From positions 62,001 to 126,000 of the forward strand of contig NZ_JASBQQ010000006.1 in NCBI RefSeq assembly GCF_029961185.1: a stretch of DNA of 64,000 bases, in the 5' to 3' direction. This DNA comes from Albidovulum aestuarii. GTDB taxonomy: Bacteria > Pseudomonadota > Alphaproteobacteria > Rhodobacterales > Rhodobacteraceae. The position numbers were made by a program, and so were the translations under genes. The notes under the pieces were generated by a model. The model was not told the DNA's origin. It saw nothing but the letters and a program-made list of their open reading frames with translations, and did no database searches. Of the stretch, positions 7,546 through 16,505 are shown in pieces. Within the stretch, counting starts at the first letter, position 1. Every line of letters starts with the position of its first letter.

Positions 7546-8007
7546 TCAGTCGAGAGCGAGCGTCATGAAGACCGAATTCGGATCGGGCGTATAGCCTTCG
7601 AAGGGCGGGCATTCGGTAAAACCTGCGCGTTCGTAAAGCCCCCGCGCCGCCGAGAAGCCCGGCTGGGACCCGGTTTCAAGGCTCATGCGCGCATAGCCCG
7701 CCGCGCGGGCCTCGGCGATCAGATGTTCCAGCATCGTCCATGCCAGCCGGCGGCCCCGCATCTCGGCGAGGATGTGCATCGACTTGATCTCGGCATGGCG
7801 CCCGTCGATCCGTTTCAGCGCCCCCATGCCGACAGGCGCACCGTTGTCGCGCATGACGTAAAAGTCGATCCCCGGTGTGGCCAGCGCCCCGGCATCCATC
7901 ATGTGCATGCTTTCGGGTGGCGTATCGGCATGCATCGCCTCGGTATGACGCTCCATCAGCAAAGCCAGTTCCGGCAGCAGCGGATTGTCGCGGGCGATGG
8001 TGATCAT
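7546..8007 (-). CDS. GNAT family N-acetyltransferase
   Basis: 153 residues. A typical acetyl-CoA-binding core is seen: MGALKRIDGRHAEIKSMHILAEMRGRRLAWTMLEHLI contains the RGRxxx loop before helix alpha-3, followed by LETGSQPGFSAARGLYERAGF with the C-terminal GNAT pattern. The substrate is unknown; many close relatives are generic acetyltransferases. The ATG at 8007 is preferred to the in-frame ATG at 8025 because homologues begin just before the first strand. The gene ends 3 bases from the stop of the convergent glycosylase gene. Confidence 0.85.
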   Translation of the reverse strand: MITIARDNPLLPELALLMERHTEAMHADTPPESMHMMDAGALATPGIDFYVMRDNGAPVGMGALKRIDGRHAEIKSMHILAEMRGRRLAWTMLEHLIAEARAAGYARMSLETGSQPGFSAARGLYERAGFTECPPFEGYTPDPNSVFMTLALD

Positions 8008-8129
8008 GTGGCCTCTGGGTGTCATTTGGTGTGGCGTGGCTTCGCCTGCGCGCAGCGCGAAAGACGGGTGTCGGATCGCGGTCACGCTAGAGCGGCGGCC
8101 GGGGGAAGTGCAAGGCGGGTTCTTGCGTT

Positions 8130-8672
8130 TCAGCCAAGATCGTAGCGCGCGAGTTCGTCGTAAATCGGCCCGCCCTTGCCAATGGTCGAGCGGAACAAAC
8201 AGAAATGATCGACCCGGAACGGTGCGACGCGTGAACCCCCATATTTGGCGAGGAAGTTGCCCAGCCGTGCGAGATCGGTTGCGGACAGGTTCTTTCCGAA
8301 ACGGACCAGCGTCACATGCGGCAGGAACCGTTCGCGCGGCAGCATCAGTCCCGCCCCATGCAACCGGCCCCGAATGCGCTGGTGAAGCTCTTTCAGCGGG
8401 GGGCACGGGGAGGTGCCGATATAGGCAAGCGCGGGTGCGCGGCCGCCGATCGCCCCAATCCCGGCAAGTTCAAGCTCAAAACCCGGCAGGGTGATTGTGC
8501 CTAAGGCTTCGTGAGCCGCCTCGAGAACAGGCTCTGGCTGATCGCCGAGAAAGGCGAGGGTCAGGTGCAAGTTCTCAATGGGCACGGTGCGGCCAACCGG
8601 GCATTCGGCTTGCAGATCGGACAGGGCATCGGCGGTGGTTTCCGGCAGGGGAATGGCAAGAAAGGCGCGCAT
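8130..8672 (-). CDS. thpR: RNA 2',3'-cyclic phosphodiesterase
   Basis: 180 residues with the two HxT motifs of the 2H phosphoesterase superfamily: HLTLAFLGD at ~36 and HVTLVRFG at ~119, plus MRAFLAIPLPE at the N-terminus. The family hydrolyses RNA 2',3'-cyclic phosphates and was earlier named 2'-5' RNA ligase. Length and start agree with the family. It is separated from the downstream GNAT gene by ~120 bases. Confidence 0.92.
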   Translation of the reverse strand: MRAFLAIPLPETTADALSDLQAECPVGRTVPIENLHLTLAFLGDQPEPVLEAAHEALGTITLPGFELELAGIGAIGGRAPALAYIGTSPCPPLKELHQRIRGRLHGAGLMLPRERFLPHVTLVRFGKNLSATDLARLGNFLAKYGGSRVAPFRVDHFCLFRSTIGKGGPIYDELARYDLG

Positions 8673-8777
8673 TGAGGCTCACTTAGGAATACGGGGACGA
8701 TCCAATCACAAACCGCCCCCCTTGTGCAGGGATTCGTTCTGACGCAGGGTCTGCGCCGGGCGGATACGGGCAGGAAA

Positions 8778-9953
8778 ATGAAAGCAGGGCTGGCATTCTT
8801 GGTGGCGGGCTATGTGCTCAGCCAGTTCTACCGGGCCTTCCTGGCGGTGCTGACGCCGGTTCTGGGCCGCGAGATCGGCGCGAGCCCCGGCGACCTCGCC
8901 ATTTCATCGGGCATCTGGTTCCTGATCTTCGCCGTGATGCAGATGCCGGTCGGGGCCGCGCTGGACCGGGTCGGGCCGCGTCTGACGGCGTCACTGCTTC
9001 TTGGTATCGGCGGCGGATGCGGGGCGCTGGTCTTTGCCGCCGCCGAGGGGCCTTGGGCGGTTCATGTCGCCATGGCACTGATCGGAATCGGCTGTTCGCC
9101 GGTCCTGATGGCATCCTACTACATCTTCGCGCGGATCTATTCCCCGGCGGTCTTCGGCACACTTGCAGGCGCCATCATCGGTGTCGGATCGCTCGGCAAT
9201 ATCGCGGGGGCCGCGCCGCTGGCATGGCTGGTTGCCGCCGTCGGCTGGCGCCCGGCGCTGATCGGGCTTGCGGCTGTCACCTTCGTCATCGCACTTGCCC
9301 TGTGGGTCTTCGTCCGTGATCCGGAACGGGCCGAGACACCGACGGCGGGGCGCGGTTCGGTTCTAGATATTCTCCGGCAACCGGGGCTTTGGGCGATCCT
9401 GCCCCTGATGGCGGTCGCCTATGCGCCTGCGGCGGCGATACGGGGGCTTTGGGCCGGCCCGTATCTTGCCGAGGTCTTCGGCGCGGACGGGCTGACAATC
9501 GGACGCGTGACGCTTCTGATGGCGCTGGCGATGGTCGCGGGCAACTTCGCCTACGGTCCGCTTGACCGGATATTCGGCACCCGGAAATGGGTGGTCTTCG
9601 CGGGCAACCTTGCCGCGGCCGTTTGCCTTCTGATCCTCGCCCTTTACCCCGGCGGCGGCATCTGGACGGCGGCGTTTCTGTTGTCGGCGCTTGGCCTATT
9701 CGGGGCATCTTTCCCCGCAATCATGGCGCATGGGCGGGCGTTCTTTCCGGCGCATCTGACCGGCCGGGGGGTGACATTCCTGAACATGTTCGGGATCGGC
9801 GGGGCGGGCATCCTGCAATTCGCCTCGCGGCCGGTCTATGAAAACGCCTCCGGTGCGCCGGAAGAGGTGTTCCGGCTGTTGTTCCTGTTCTTCCTTGTGC
9901 CGCTTGTCATCGGCATCGTGCTTTACCTGTTCAGCCACGACCGCACTGACTGA
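8778..9953 (+). CDS. Major facilitator superfamily transporter
   Basis: 391 residues from the ATG at 8778, with about 12 hydrophobic segments. The A-motif loop between helices 2 and 3 reads GAALDRVGPRLTAS, and an internal GPLDRIFGTRKW repeats it between helices 8 and 9. An upstream in-frame GTG at 8724 would add 18 charged residues and is less likely. The substrate is not recognisable. It stands alone upstream of the pse genes, with 50 bases before pseF. Confidence 0.85.
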   Translation: MKAGLAFLVAGYVLSQFYRAFLAVLTPVLGREIGASPGDLAISSGIWFLIFAVMQMPVGAALDRVGPRLTASLLLGIGGGCGALVFAAAEGPWAVHVAMALIGIGCSPVLMASYYIFARIYSPAVFGTLAGAIIGVGSLGNIAGAAPLAWLVAAVGWRPALIGLAAVTFVIALALWVFVRDPERAETPTAGRGSVLDILRQPGLWAILPLMAVAYAPAAAIRGLWAGPYLAEVFGADGLTIGRVTLLMALAMVAGNFAYGPLDRIFGTRKWVVFAGNLAAAVCLLILALYPGGGIWTAAFLLSALGLFGASFPAIMAHGRAFFPAHLTGRGVTFLNMFGIGGAGILQFASRPVYENASGAPEEVFRLLFLFFLVPLVIGIVLYLFSHDRTD

Positions 9954-10003
9954 GGCTTTGCGCTATCTGCCCGGGCATCGTAACAGAGGGGAAAGGAGAC
10001 CTC

Positions 10004-10711
10004 ATGAGCGCCATCGCCATCCTTCCTGCCCGGGGCGGATCAAAACGCATTCCGCGCAAGAATATCCGCCCCTTCGTCGGGCGCCCGGCCATCGGCTGGC
10101 CAATCCATGCAGCACGGGACAGCGGATGTTTTTCGCGGATCGTGGTGACGACCGATGACGAGGAGATTGCCGAGGTCGCGCGGGCGGCGGGCGCAGAGGT
10201 ACCATTTCTGCGCGATGCCGCGCTCGCGGATGATCATGCCGGCACGACCGAGGTGATCCGCGATGCAGTGCAGAGGCTTGGGCTTGGGCCCGACGCGCCC
10301 GTCTGCTGCATCTACCCAACGGCGTTCTTCGTGACGGCCGAGGATCTGCGCGTTGGGTATGACAGGTTGGCGGACGGTGCCGACTGGTGCCTGTCGGTTG
10401 GCGAATACCGCACCCCGATCGACCGGGCCTACCGGCGCGACGGGGCGCGGCTTGTGGCGCGCGATCCGGCCAAGATGCCGATGCGCTCACAGGATCTGGA
10501 TCCCGCTTTTTTCGATGCTGGTCAGTTCTACTGGGCGCGGGCCGCGACGTGGTCGGACCCTGGGGCGCGGGTCTGGGACGGCGCGGCGGGCGTTATCCTG
10601 CCCGCAGAACGGTGCATCGACATCGACACCGAGGCCGACTGGCGGCTGGCCGAAAAGATGTTTGCGGTTCTGGGGCTTGGGGGCGGTGATGCGGTTCCTG
10701 ATCCGCGCTGA
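10004..10711 (+). CDS. pseF: Pseudaminic acid cytidylyltransferase
   Basis: 235 residues of the CMP-sugar synthetase family. The nucleotide-binding start IAILPARGGSKRIPRKN is intact, followed by VVTTDDEEIAEVA, YPTAFFVTAEDL and FDAGQFYW, which distinguish PseF from NeuA. It activates pseudaminic acid with CTP, the last step before transfer. A strong AGGAG precedes the ATG. Its 3' end overlaps the pseG-pseH gene by 23 bases, so the plus-strand pse genes form one operon. Confidence 0.93.
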   Translation: MSAIAILPARGGSKRIPRKNIRPFVGRPAIGWPIHAARDSGCFSRIVVTTDDEEIAEVARAAGAEVPFLRDAALADDHAGTTEVIRDAVQRLGLGPDAPVCCIYPTAFFVTAEDLRVGYDRLADGADWCLSVGEYRTPIDRAYRRDGARLVARDPAKMPMRSQDLDPAFFDAGQFYWARAATWSDPGARVWDGAAGVILPAERCIDIDTEADWRLAEKMFAVLGLGGGDAVPDPR

Positions 10712-12224
10712 CGGTGATCTGAGGATCGGCGGTGGCCATGTGATGCGCTGCCTGACGCTGGCGGCCGAGGCGCGGCGGCGTGGGCATGACGTGGCCTTTG
10801 TCACCGCTGGCACATCGGGTTCAATGGTGGGCCGCATCCGCAGCGAAGGGTTTGAAGTGACCGAGATCACCCCGGTTCCGCGCGCCCCGGAGGACGATCC
10901 GTTGGCGCCTGCACATGCCGGATGGCTCGCTGCGCCGTGGCAGATGGATGCCGACATTACCGCGCGGGCTGCGCAGGCGTTTGGCACGGACTGGGTGGTC
11001 GCGGATCACTACGGGCTGGACGCGCGATGGGCCGGAAAGCTGCGGCAGGCTCGGCCCGGTCTTCGCATCCTCGCATTGGATGACCTCGACGACCGGTCAC
11101 TGGGCGCTGATCTGGTGCTTGATCAGACACGGCTTGACGGAGCGCGACGCCATCCGGGCCCGGCGCAGATGATCGGCCCGGATTTCGCATTGTTGCGGCG
11201 GGAATTTGCCAGTGCCCGAAAGGGCGCACTTCACCGGCGGGGCGGTTCGGTGAAGCGCGTTCTGATCGCGCCGGGAATGGGCGACGCCGCCGGACTCGCC
11301 CCGCTCGCGCTCGATGCGCTGGCGGGTTTTCCCAATCTTGCCGTCGACGTGGTCATGGGATCGGCAAGTCAGAGCCGCGCCGAGGTCGAGGCACGGGTCG
11401 CCGGGCGACGGGGCGCGGCATTGCATCTCGACGCAACCGATATGGCAGGCCTGATGACCGACGCCGATCTTTGTATCGGTGCGGGCGGCATGACAAGCTG
11501 GGAACGCTGCTGCCTTGGTCTGCCGACGGTCGCGGTTGCGGTAGCCGACAACCAGAAACCCGCGCTTGCAGGACTGGCCGGGGCCGGGGCGGTCATCGCC
11601 CTTGATCTGGAGACAGCGCGGAGCGGCGGGCTCGAACCCGCAATTGCGCGGGCCATCGCGGAGGCATCCGCTCTCTCTTCTGCCGCGTCCCGCCTTTGCG
11701 ATGGCGCGGGTGCGGTGCGTGTCACCGATGCGCTGGAAGGTGCGTTCCGGCCGGTGACGAAGGGTGATGCACGTCTTCTGTTCGACTGGCGCAACCGGCC
11801 CGATATCCGGGCCGTTAGCTTGAATACCGGAGAGCTGGTCTGGGACGAGCATGTCAACTGGCTTGAGCGCGCCCTGACCCGAACCGATGCCCTGTTCCTG
11901 ATCTGGTCCGAGGGCGGCCGCGATCTTGGCCATGCCAGCGCCCGCGACCTTGGTGGCGGGATCTGGCAATGGAGCTTCTATATCGGTGCCGAAGACGCGC
12001 CGAAGGGCGCGGGCGGAAGGATGATGGCAACCTTCGCCCGAACACTGTTCGCAAAACCTGGCATCAATTCGCTGCGCGCCGAGGTGGTGGCGGACAATGC
12101 GGCCTCGGCGGCCCTGCATTGCCGTCTTGGCTTCCGCGAGACGGGCCGAGATGGCGGCGCGCTTGTCTTCACGCTCAGCAGATGCGATCACGAGGCGCTG
12201 CTGGGACTTGGCAATGAAGGGTAA
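10689..12224 (+). CDS. pseG-pseH: PseG-PseH fusion: UDP-sugar hydrolase plus N-acetyltransferase
   Basis: 511 residues from ATG 10689. Residues 1 to ~340 are PseG, the GT-B-like hydrolase that removes UDP from UDP-2,4-diacetamido-trideoxy-altropyranose: it opens MRFLIRADGDLRIGGGHVMR and has DQTRLDGA, IGPDFALLRREF and GAGGMTSWERCCLGLP. Residues ~345 to 505 are a GNAT domain of PseH type, with LFDWRNRPDIRAVSLNTG and VVADNAASAALHCRLGFRETG, which acetylates the 4-amino group. The fusion puts steps 3 and 4 of the pathway in one polypeptide. The longer open frame upstream of 10689 is a shadow of pseF. Confidence 0.92.
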   Translation: MRFLIRADGDLRIGGGHVMRCLTLAAEARRRGHDVAFVTAGTSGSMVGRIRSEGFEVTEITPVPRAPEDDPLAPAHAGWLAAPWQMDADITARAAQAFGTDWVVADHYGLDARWAGKLRQARPGLRILALDDLDDRSLGADLVLDQTRLDGARRHPGPAQMIGPDFALLRREFASARKGALHRRGGSVKRVLIAPGMGDAAGLAPLALDALAGFPNLAVDVVMGSASQSRAEVEARVAGRRGAALHLDATDMAGLMTDADLCIGAGGMTSWERCCLGLPTVAVAVADNQKPALAGLAGAGAVIALDLETARSGGLEPAIARAIAEASALSSAASRLCDGAGAVRVTDALEGAFRPVTKGDARLLFDWRNRPDIRAVSLNTGELVWDEHVNWLERALTRTDALFLIWSEGGRDLGHASARDLGGGIWQWSFYIGAEDAPKGAGGRMMATFARTLFAKPGINSLRAEVVADNAASAALHCRLGFRETGRDGGALVFTLSRCDHEALLGLGNEG

Positions 12225-12228
12225 CGGG

Positions 12229-13284
12229 ATGGCTGAGACATTCGTGATCGCGGGCCGGGCCATCGGGGCGGAGCATTCGCCCTATATTATCGCCGAACTC
12301 TCGGGCAATCATAACGGCGATCTCGGCCGCGCGCTGGCGCTGGTCGATGCCGCCGCCTCGACCGGCGCCGATGCGGTGAAGTTGCAGACCTATACCGCCG
12401 ATACGATCACGCTGGATGTCGACCGGCCTGAATTCCACATCCATGGCGGGCTTTGGGACGGGCGGTCATTGCATGAACTATATCAGGAGGCTTCGACCCC
12501 CTGGGACTGGCATGAAGCCCTCTTTGAACGGGCGCGCGGCCACGGGCTTCATTGCTTTTCTTCGCCCTTCGATCCGACGGCGGTGGATTTCCTCGAAACG
12601 CTCGACGCGCCGGCCTACAAGATCGCGTCCTTCGAACTTGTCGATACACCCTTGATCCGCAAGGCGGCGGGCACGGGCAAACCGCTGATCATGTCCACCG
12701 GCATCGCCAACTATGCCGAAATTGAGGATGCAGCCCGTGCCGCGCGCGAGGGCGGCGCTGACGGCTTCGCGCTTCTGCACTGCATCTCGGCCTATCCGGC
12801 GAAGCCCGAGGAGATGCGGCTGGGCACAATCGAGGCTCTGTCACAGGCCTTCGGCGTGCCCATTGGCCTCTCGGACCACACGCTCGGCTCGGCCGTCGCT
12901 GTCGCGGCGATTGCGCGGGGGGCATGCATCATCGAGAAACACATGACGCTGGCGCGCGCCGATGGCGGGCCGGATGCCGAGTTTTCGCTGGAACCGGACG
13001 AGTTCCGCCAGCTTGTCGCCGATTGCCGGATGGCGCATGCCGCGCTTGGCCCCGCAAAACACGACCGCAAAGGCGTTGGCGGGGCGAATGCGCAGTTCCG
13101 CCGGTCGCTTTACGTGACCGCCGATGTCGCCAAGGGCGAGGTTTTGACCGAGGCCAATGTGCGGTCCGTCCGCCCGGGTCTGGGCCTTGCACCGAAACAT
13201 CTGCCGGGTGTTCTTGGCCGACGTGCCGCCCGGTCGCTGAAGCGCGGCGAGCCGGTCGACTGGAGTATGCTCGCTCAGGACTGA
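12229..13284 (+). CDS. pseI: Pseudaminic acid synthase
   Basis: 351 residues of the NeuB/PseI family, condensing the hexose product of PseG with phosphoenolpyruvate. The TIM-barrel part has PYIIAELSGNHNGDLGRAL, AVKLQTYTADTIT, CFSSPFDPTAVDFLE, KIASFEL and GLSDHT; the C-terminal SAF (antifreeze-like) domain covers roughly 290-351. ATG 12229 has AAGGG at good spacing; ATG 12214 in frame would overlap the preceding gene. Its last 10 bases overlap the tail of the convergent gene at 13275. Confidence 0.94.
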   Translation: MAETFVIAGRAIGAEHSPYIIAELSGNHNGDLGRALALVDAAASTGADAVKLQTYTADTITLDVDRPEFHIHGGLWDGRSLHELYQEASTPWDWHEALFERARGHGLHCFSSPFDPTAVDFLETLDAPAYKIASFELVDTPLIRKAAGTGKPLIMSTGIANYAEIEDAARAAREGGADGFALLHCISAYPAKPEEMRLGTIEALSQAFGVPIGLSDHTLGSAVAVAAIARGACIIEKHMTLARADGGPDAEFSLEPDEFRQLVADCRMAHAALGPAKHDRKGVGGANAQFRRSLYVTADVAKGEVLTEANVRSVRPGLGLAPKHLPGVLGRRAARSLKRGEPVDWSMLAQD

Positions 13285-14372
13285 GACTGGCGGGTGAGCA
13301 TTCGGGTTTCGATGGCCTCAGCCGCGCGGTCGAGATTGTTATCGAGATCACCGAACCGGGCGCGCACCGCGTCATAGACCGGGTCGGGCCTGCCGATGCT
13401 GTCGATGAAAGCCTCCAGCGCCGCCAGATCGCCGATCTGCGGCAGTTCGGCAAAAAGCGGCAGGTTCTCGGCGAACACCGCAGCAGGCTTGCCGGAATAG
13501 AGGCAGTCGAGTGTCGTCGTCGAGGTCGGCGAGACCATCGCATGGGTCAGGTCCAGCGCATCGTGGATCGTCGCCTTGGCCAATGGCCCGGCGTAATAAT
13601 GCGAGAACATGACGTTCGGATGCTTCCGCGCCAGCGCCTTGTCATGCGCCCGGTGATTGCGCCGCACCTTGCCGCGATGCGAACGGATGATGATGCCGAG
13701 ATCTTTGTGACGGCTCAGCGCCTGATCCATCAGGTCGTAGAAATGGCCGATATGATCCTTTGTGTAACGTCCCGCGCCCCAACGGAAGGATTGGCAGACC
13801 AAGAGTCGCTTCGGGTAGCGGGCAACCCAATCGTTGACCTCTTTCCCCCAGCGGTTCTGGGGCAGGATATTCTGCTTCGTGAAACCCACGACCTCGACCC
13901 GCGCCGCGGTTTCAGGCGTGAAAAGGTCGCGGTTGTCGCCCATAGGTTCCCAGAAAAGCAGCTGCTGGGAATAGTACTCCATCGGCCCTTCGATCTTCCG
14001 GGCATTAACCCCGACCTGGTAGGCGCCGTGCTGAAGGAATATCGACTGCTGGCCGATCTTGGCCATATAGGTTCCGCGCTGCTTGCGCGTCGTCGTGTCC
14101 CAATAAGGATCGGCAATGGTCAGAACCGCGTCCGCCTCGCGGATGTCGCGCTGGTAGAGGAGCTTCATGCGAAGTTTCGAGGCGGGTTCGGGTGCGAAAC
14201 CCTCACGCTCGAACACGCCGCGCAGGCGAATTTCCTTGCGCAGGAGCTTGGAGTAGACGAGCGCGCGAACCGTGACACGTCCCCGGCGGTGCAGACGCGC
14301 CAATACCGGATAGGTGCTCTCAAAATCCGGCATCCCGTTCAGATAGGCCAGCAGGAGGGGCTTTTCAGCCAT
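13275..14372 (-). CDS. Putative GT-B-type transferase in the pse operon, function unassigned
   Basis: 365 residues. No named family is certain. The C-terminal half shows a GT-B donor-site pattern (THAMVSPTSTTTLDCLYSGKPAAVF), the kind seen in CDP-glycerol transferases and UDP-sugar epimerases/transferases, and a HYYAGPL segment precedes it. The N-terminal half has LLAYLNGMPDFESTYPVLARL and SIFLQHGAYQVG. The start codon overlaps the end of pseC by 8 bases, so it is co-transcribed with pseBC. It may transfer the pseudaminic residue or build the acceptor glycan; that is inference from context. Confidence 0.65.
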   Translation of the reverse strand: MAEKPLLLAYLNGMPDFESTYPVLARLHRRGRVTVRALVYSKLLRKEIRLRGVFEREGFAPEPASKLRMKLLYQRDIREADAVLTIADPYWDTTTRKQRGTYMAKIGQQSIFLQHGAYQVGVNARKIEGPMEYYSQQLLFWEPMGDNRDLFTPETAARVEVVGFTKQNILPQNRWGKEVNDWVARYPKRLLVCQSFRWGAGRYTKDHIGHFYDLMDQALSRHKDLGIIIRSHRGKVRRNHRAHDKALARKHPNVMFSHYYAGPLAKATIHDALDLTHAMVSPTSTTTLDCLYSGKPAAVFAENLPLFAELPQIGDLAALEAFIDSIGRPDPVYDAVRARFGDLDNNLDRAAEAIETRMLTRQSQS

Positions 14373-15507
14373 CGAGCGCCCCGGCGAGCGCGGCCACGAC
14401 CCGGTCCTGGTCGGCCTCGGTCAGGCCGGGATAGAGCGGCAGGCTGATGGCCCGGTCATAATAAGCTTCGGCCACCGGGAAATCGCCCCGGGCAAAGCCG
14501 CGCTTTTTCCAGAAGGGCTGGGTATGGACCGGGATGTAGTGGACGTTCACACCGATGCCCGCTTCGCGCAGGCGGGCGAAGACACGGGCGCGGTCCTCGA
14601 CCTGAACCGGATAAAGATGCAGCGCCGAATGGCTGTCCGGGCTCTGGCGCGGCAGGGTCAACGCCATATTGCCCAGAAGCCGGTCGTAGCGGCGGGCAAT
14701 CTCGTGCCGTTTCGCGACGAATTCAGTCAGCCGCGTCATCTGAGATGCGCCAAGCGCCGCCTGCAACTCCGTCATGCGGTAGTTGTATCCGAGCGCAACC
14801 TGCTCGTAATACCAGCCGCCCTCGGACATGCTTTCCATCAGCGACGGTTCGCGGGTGACGCCGTGCGAGCGGTGCAGCTCCATCCGGCTTGCCAATGCGG
14901 CATCGTTCGTCGTGGCGCAGCCACCCTCGGCAGTGGTGACGATCTTGACCGGATGGAAGGAAAACACGCAGATGTCGGAATGGGCGCAGTCACCGACCTG
15001 GCGGTCGCGGTAGCTGGCGCCAATCGCATGCGAGGCATCCTCGATCACCCGGAACCCGTAGCGCGTCGCCAACGCGCCGATGGCGGCCATGTCCGCGCTC
15101 TGACCGGCGAAATGAACCGGGATCACGATTTTTGGCAGCCTGCCCGCCGCCTCGGCGCGGATCAGCTTCGCCTCCAGCGCCTTGGGGCACATGACATAGG
15201 TCTCAGGGTCGATATCGACGAAATCGACGTCAGCGCCACAATAGAGCCCGACATTCGCCGAGGCGACAAAGGTATTGGGCACGGTCCAGAGCCAGTCACC
15301 CGGCCCGAGATCAAGCGCCATGCAGGCGATGTGCAGGGCCGAGGTTGCCGAGTTTACCGCGATGGCATGTCCGGCCCCGGTCGCCGCGCGGATTGCCGCC
15401 TCGAAACGCGGCACGGCGGGGCCCTGCGTCAGGAAGTCAGAGCGCAGGACGGCTTTGACGGCTTCGACGTCCTGATCCGAAATGTCCTGCCGACCGTAGG
15501 GGATCAT
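14365..15507 (-). CDS. pseC: UDP-4-amino-4,6-dideoxy-N-acetyl-beta-L-altrosamine transaminase
   Basis: 380 residues of the DegT/DnrJ/EryC1 aminotransferase family, transferring an amino group to C4 of the PseB product. Visible are the GPAVPRFEAAI start region, ATSALHIACMALDLGPGD, VIPVHFAGQ, EDASHAIGASY and the PLP-lysine motif FSFHPVKIVTTAEGG. The start is ATG 15507, sharing one base with the pseB stop (TGATG), so translation is coupled; the 13 extra residues of the longer frame read inside pseB. Confidence 0.93.
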   Translation of the reverse strand: MIPYGRQDISDQDVEAVKAVLRSDFLTQGPAVPRFEAAIRAATGAGHAIAVNSATSALHIACMALDLGPGDWLWTVPNTFVASANVGLYCGADVDFVDIDPETYVMCPKALEAKLIRAEAAGRLPKIVIPVHFAGQSADMAAIGALATRYGFRVIEDASHAIGASYRDRQVGDCAHSDICVFSFHPVKIVTTAEGGCATTNDAALASRMELHRSHGVTREPSLMESMSEGGWYYEQVALGYNYRMTELQAALGASQMTRLTEFVAKRHEIARRYDRLLGNMALTLPRQSPDSHSALHLYPVQVEDRARVFARLREAGIGVNVHYIPVHTQPFWKKRGFARGDFPVAEAYYDRAISLPLYPGLTEADQDRVVAALAGALDG

Positions 15508-16505
15508 CAATAGGTCCCGATCTTCTCGGCGTTCTTTGCGATCCACTTCTGCAGCGCCTCGACACTCATCCAGTCGGGATTGTTGTCCGACGCATAGTGG
15601 AAGCCTTCGGCAACCTTGCGCCCGTCCTTGATCCGCACGGGATCGCGCGACCAGTTGTGGATCGCCGGGATGATCTTGAAATGATCATCGTATTCGAACG
15701 TGTGGTCGGCATCTTCCGGCCCGATCATCTGCTCATGCATCTTTTCGCCGGGGCGGGCGCCGACAATGTCATGCGCCGCCTCGGGTGCCACCGCGCGGGC
15801 GATGTCGAGGATGTTCATCGAGGGGATCTTGCGCACATAGATCTCGCCGCCGACCATATCCTCCATCGCGTGCCACACCAGTTCCACACCCTGTTCCAGC
15901 GTGATCATGAACCGGGTCATGCGCGGATCGGTGATCGGCAGCTTGCCCTTGGATTTCAGCGACTGGAACAGCGGAATGACCGAGCCGCGCGACCCCATGA
16001 CATTGCCATAGCGCACCACGGAAAAGCGGCACTTGTCAGCGCCGGAATAGGAGTTGCCGGCAACGAAGAGCTTGTCCGAGGCGAGCTTGGAGGCGCCGTA
16101 GAGGTTGATCGGGCTCGACGCCTTGTCAGTCGAGAGCGCGACGCAGCGCTTTACACCCTTGTCGATACAGGCGTCGATGATGTTCATCGCGCCGTTCACG
16201 TTGGTCTTGATGCATTCGAACGGGTTGTATTCCGCCGTCGGCACGATCTTGGTCGCGGCGGCATGGACGACATAGTCGATCCCGTCCATCGCCCGGTACA
16301 AGCGTTCACGATCGCGCACATCGCCGATGAAGAACCGCACTTCGGGCAGGTGGCCGTAAAGCTTGGCCATCTCCCACTGTTTCATCTCATCGCGGGAATA
16401 GATGATGATGCGAGCGGGTTTGTACCGCGCGAGCGTCATCGGCACGAACTGCGACCCGAAAGAGCCGGTACCGCCGGTCAGAAGAATTTTGGAACCCGTC
16501 AGCAT
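15507..16505 (-). CDS. pseB: UDP-N-acetylglucosamine 4,6-dehydratase (inverting)
   Basis: 332 residues of the extended SDR family, first enzyme of the pseudaminic acid pathway. The NAD-binding motif ILLTGGTGSFGSQF is at the N-terminus, with VVHAAATKIVP, TNVNGAMNIIDA, ALSTDKASSPINLYGASK (YxxxK) and VVRYGNVMGSRGSVIPLF. It heads the minus-strand operon pseB-pseC-GT-B gene. It differs from retaining 4,6-dehydratases by length and by the TDKA motif. Confidence 0.94.
   Translation of the reverse strand: MLTGSKILLTGGTGSFGSQFVPMTLARYKPARIIIYSRDEMKQWEMAKLYGHLPEVRFFIGDVRDRERLYRAMDGIDYVVHAAATKIVPTAEYNPFECIKTNVNGAMNIIDACIDKGVKRCVALSTDKASSPINLYGASKLASDKLFVAGNSYSGADKCRFSVVRYGNVMGSRGSVIPLFQSLKSKGKLPITDPRMTRFMITLEQGVELVWHAMEDMVGGEIYVRKIPSMNILDIARAVAPEAAHDIVGARPGEKMHEQMIGPEDADHTFEYDDHFKIIPAIHNWSRDPVRIKDGRKVAEGFHYASDNNPDWMSVEALQKWIAKNAEKIGTY

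Noticed and set aside
13642-13830. Short frames inside the GT-B-like gene
   Set aside because: Shadows of the main frame without ribosome-binding sites.
12924-14447. 507-codon open frame on the plus strand
   Set aside because: It crosses the end of pseI and is antisense to the GT-B-like gene; both of those have clear family features, this frame has none.
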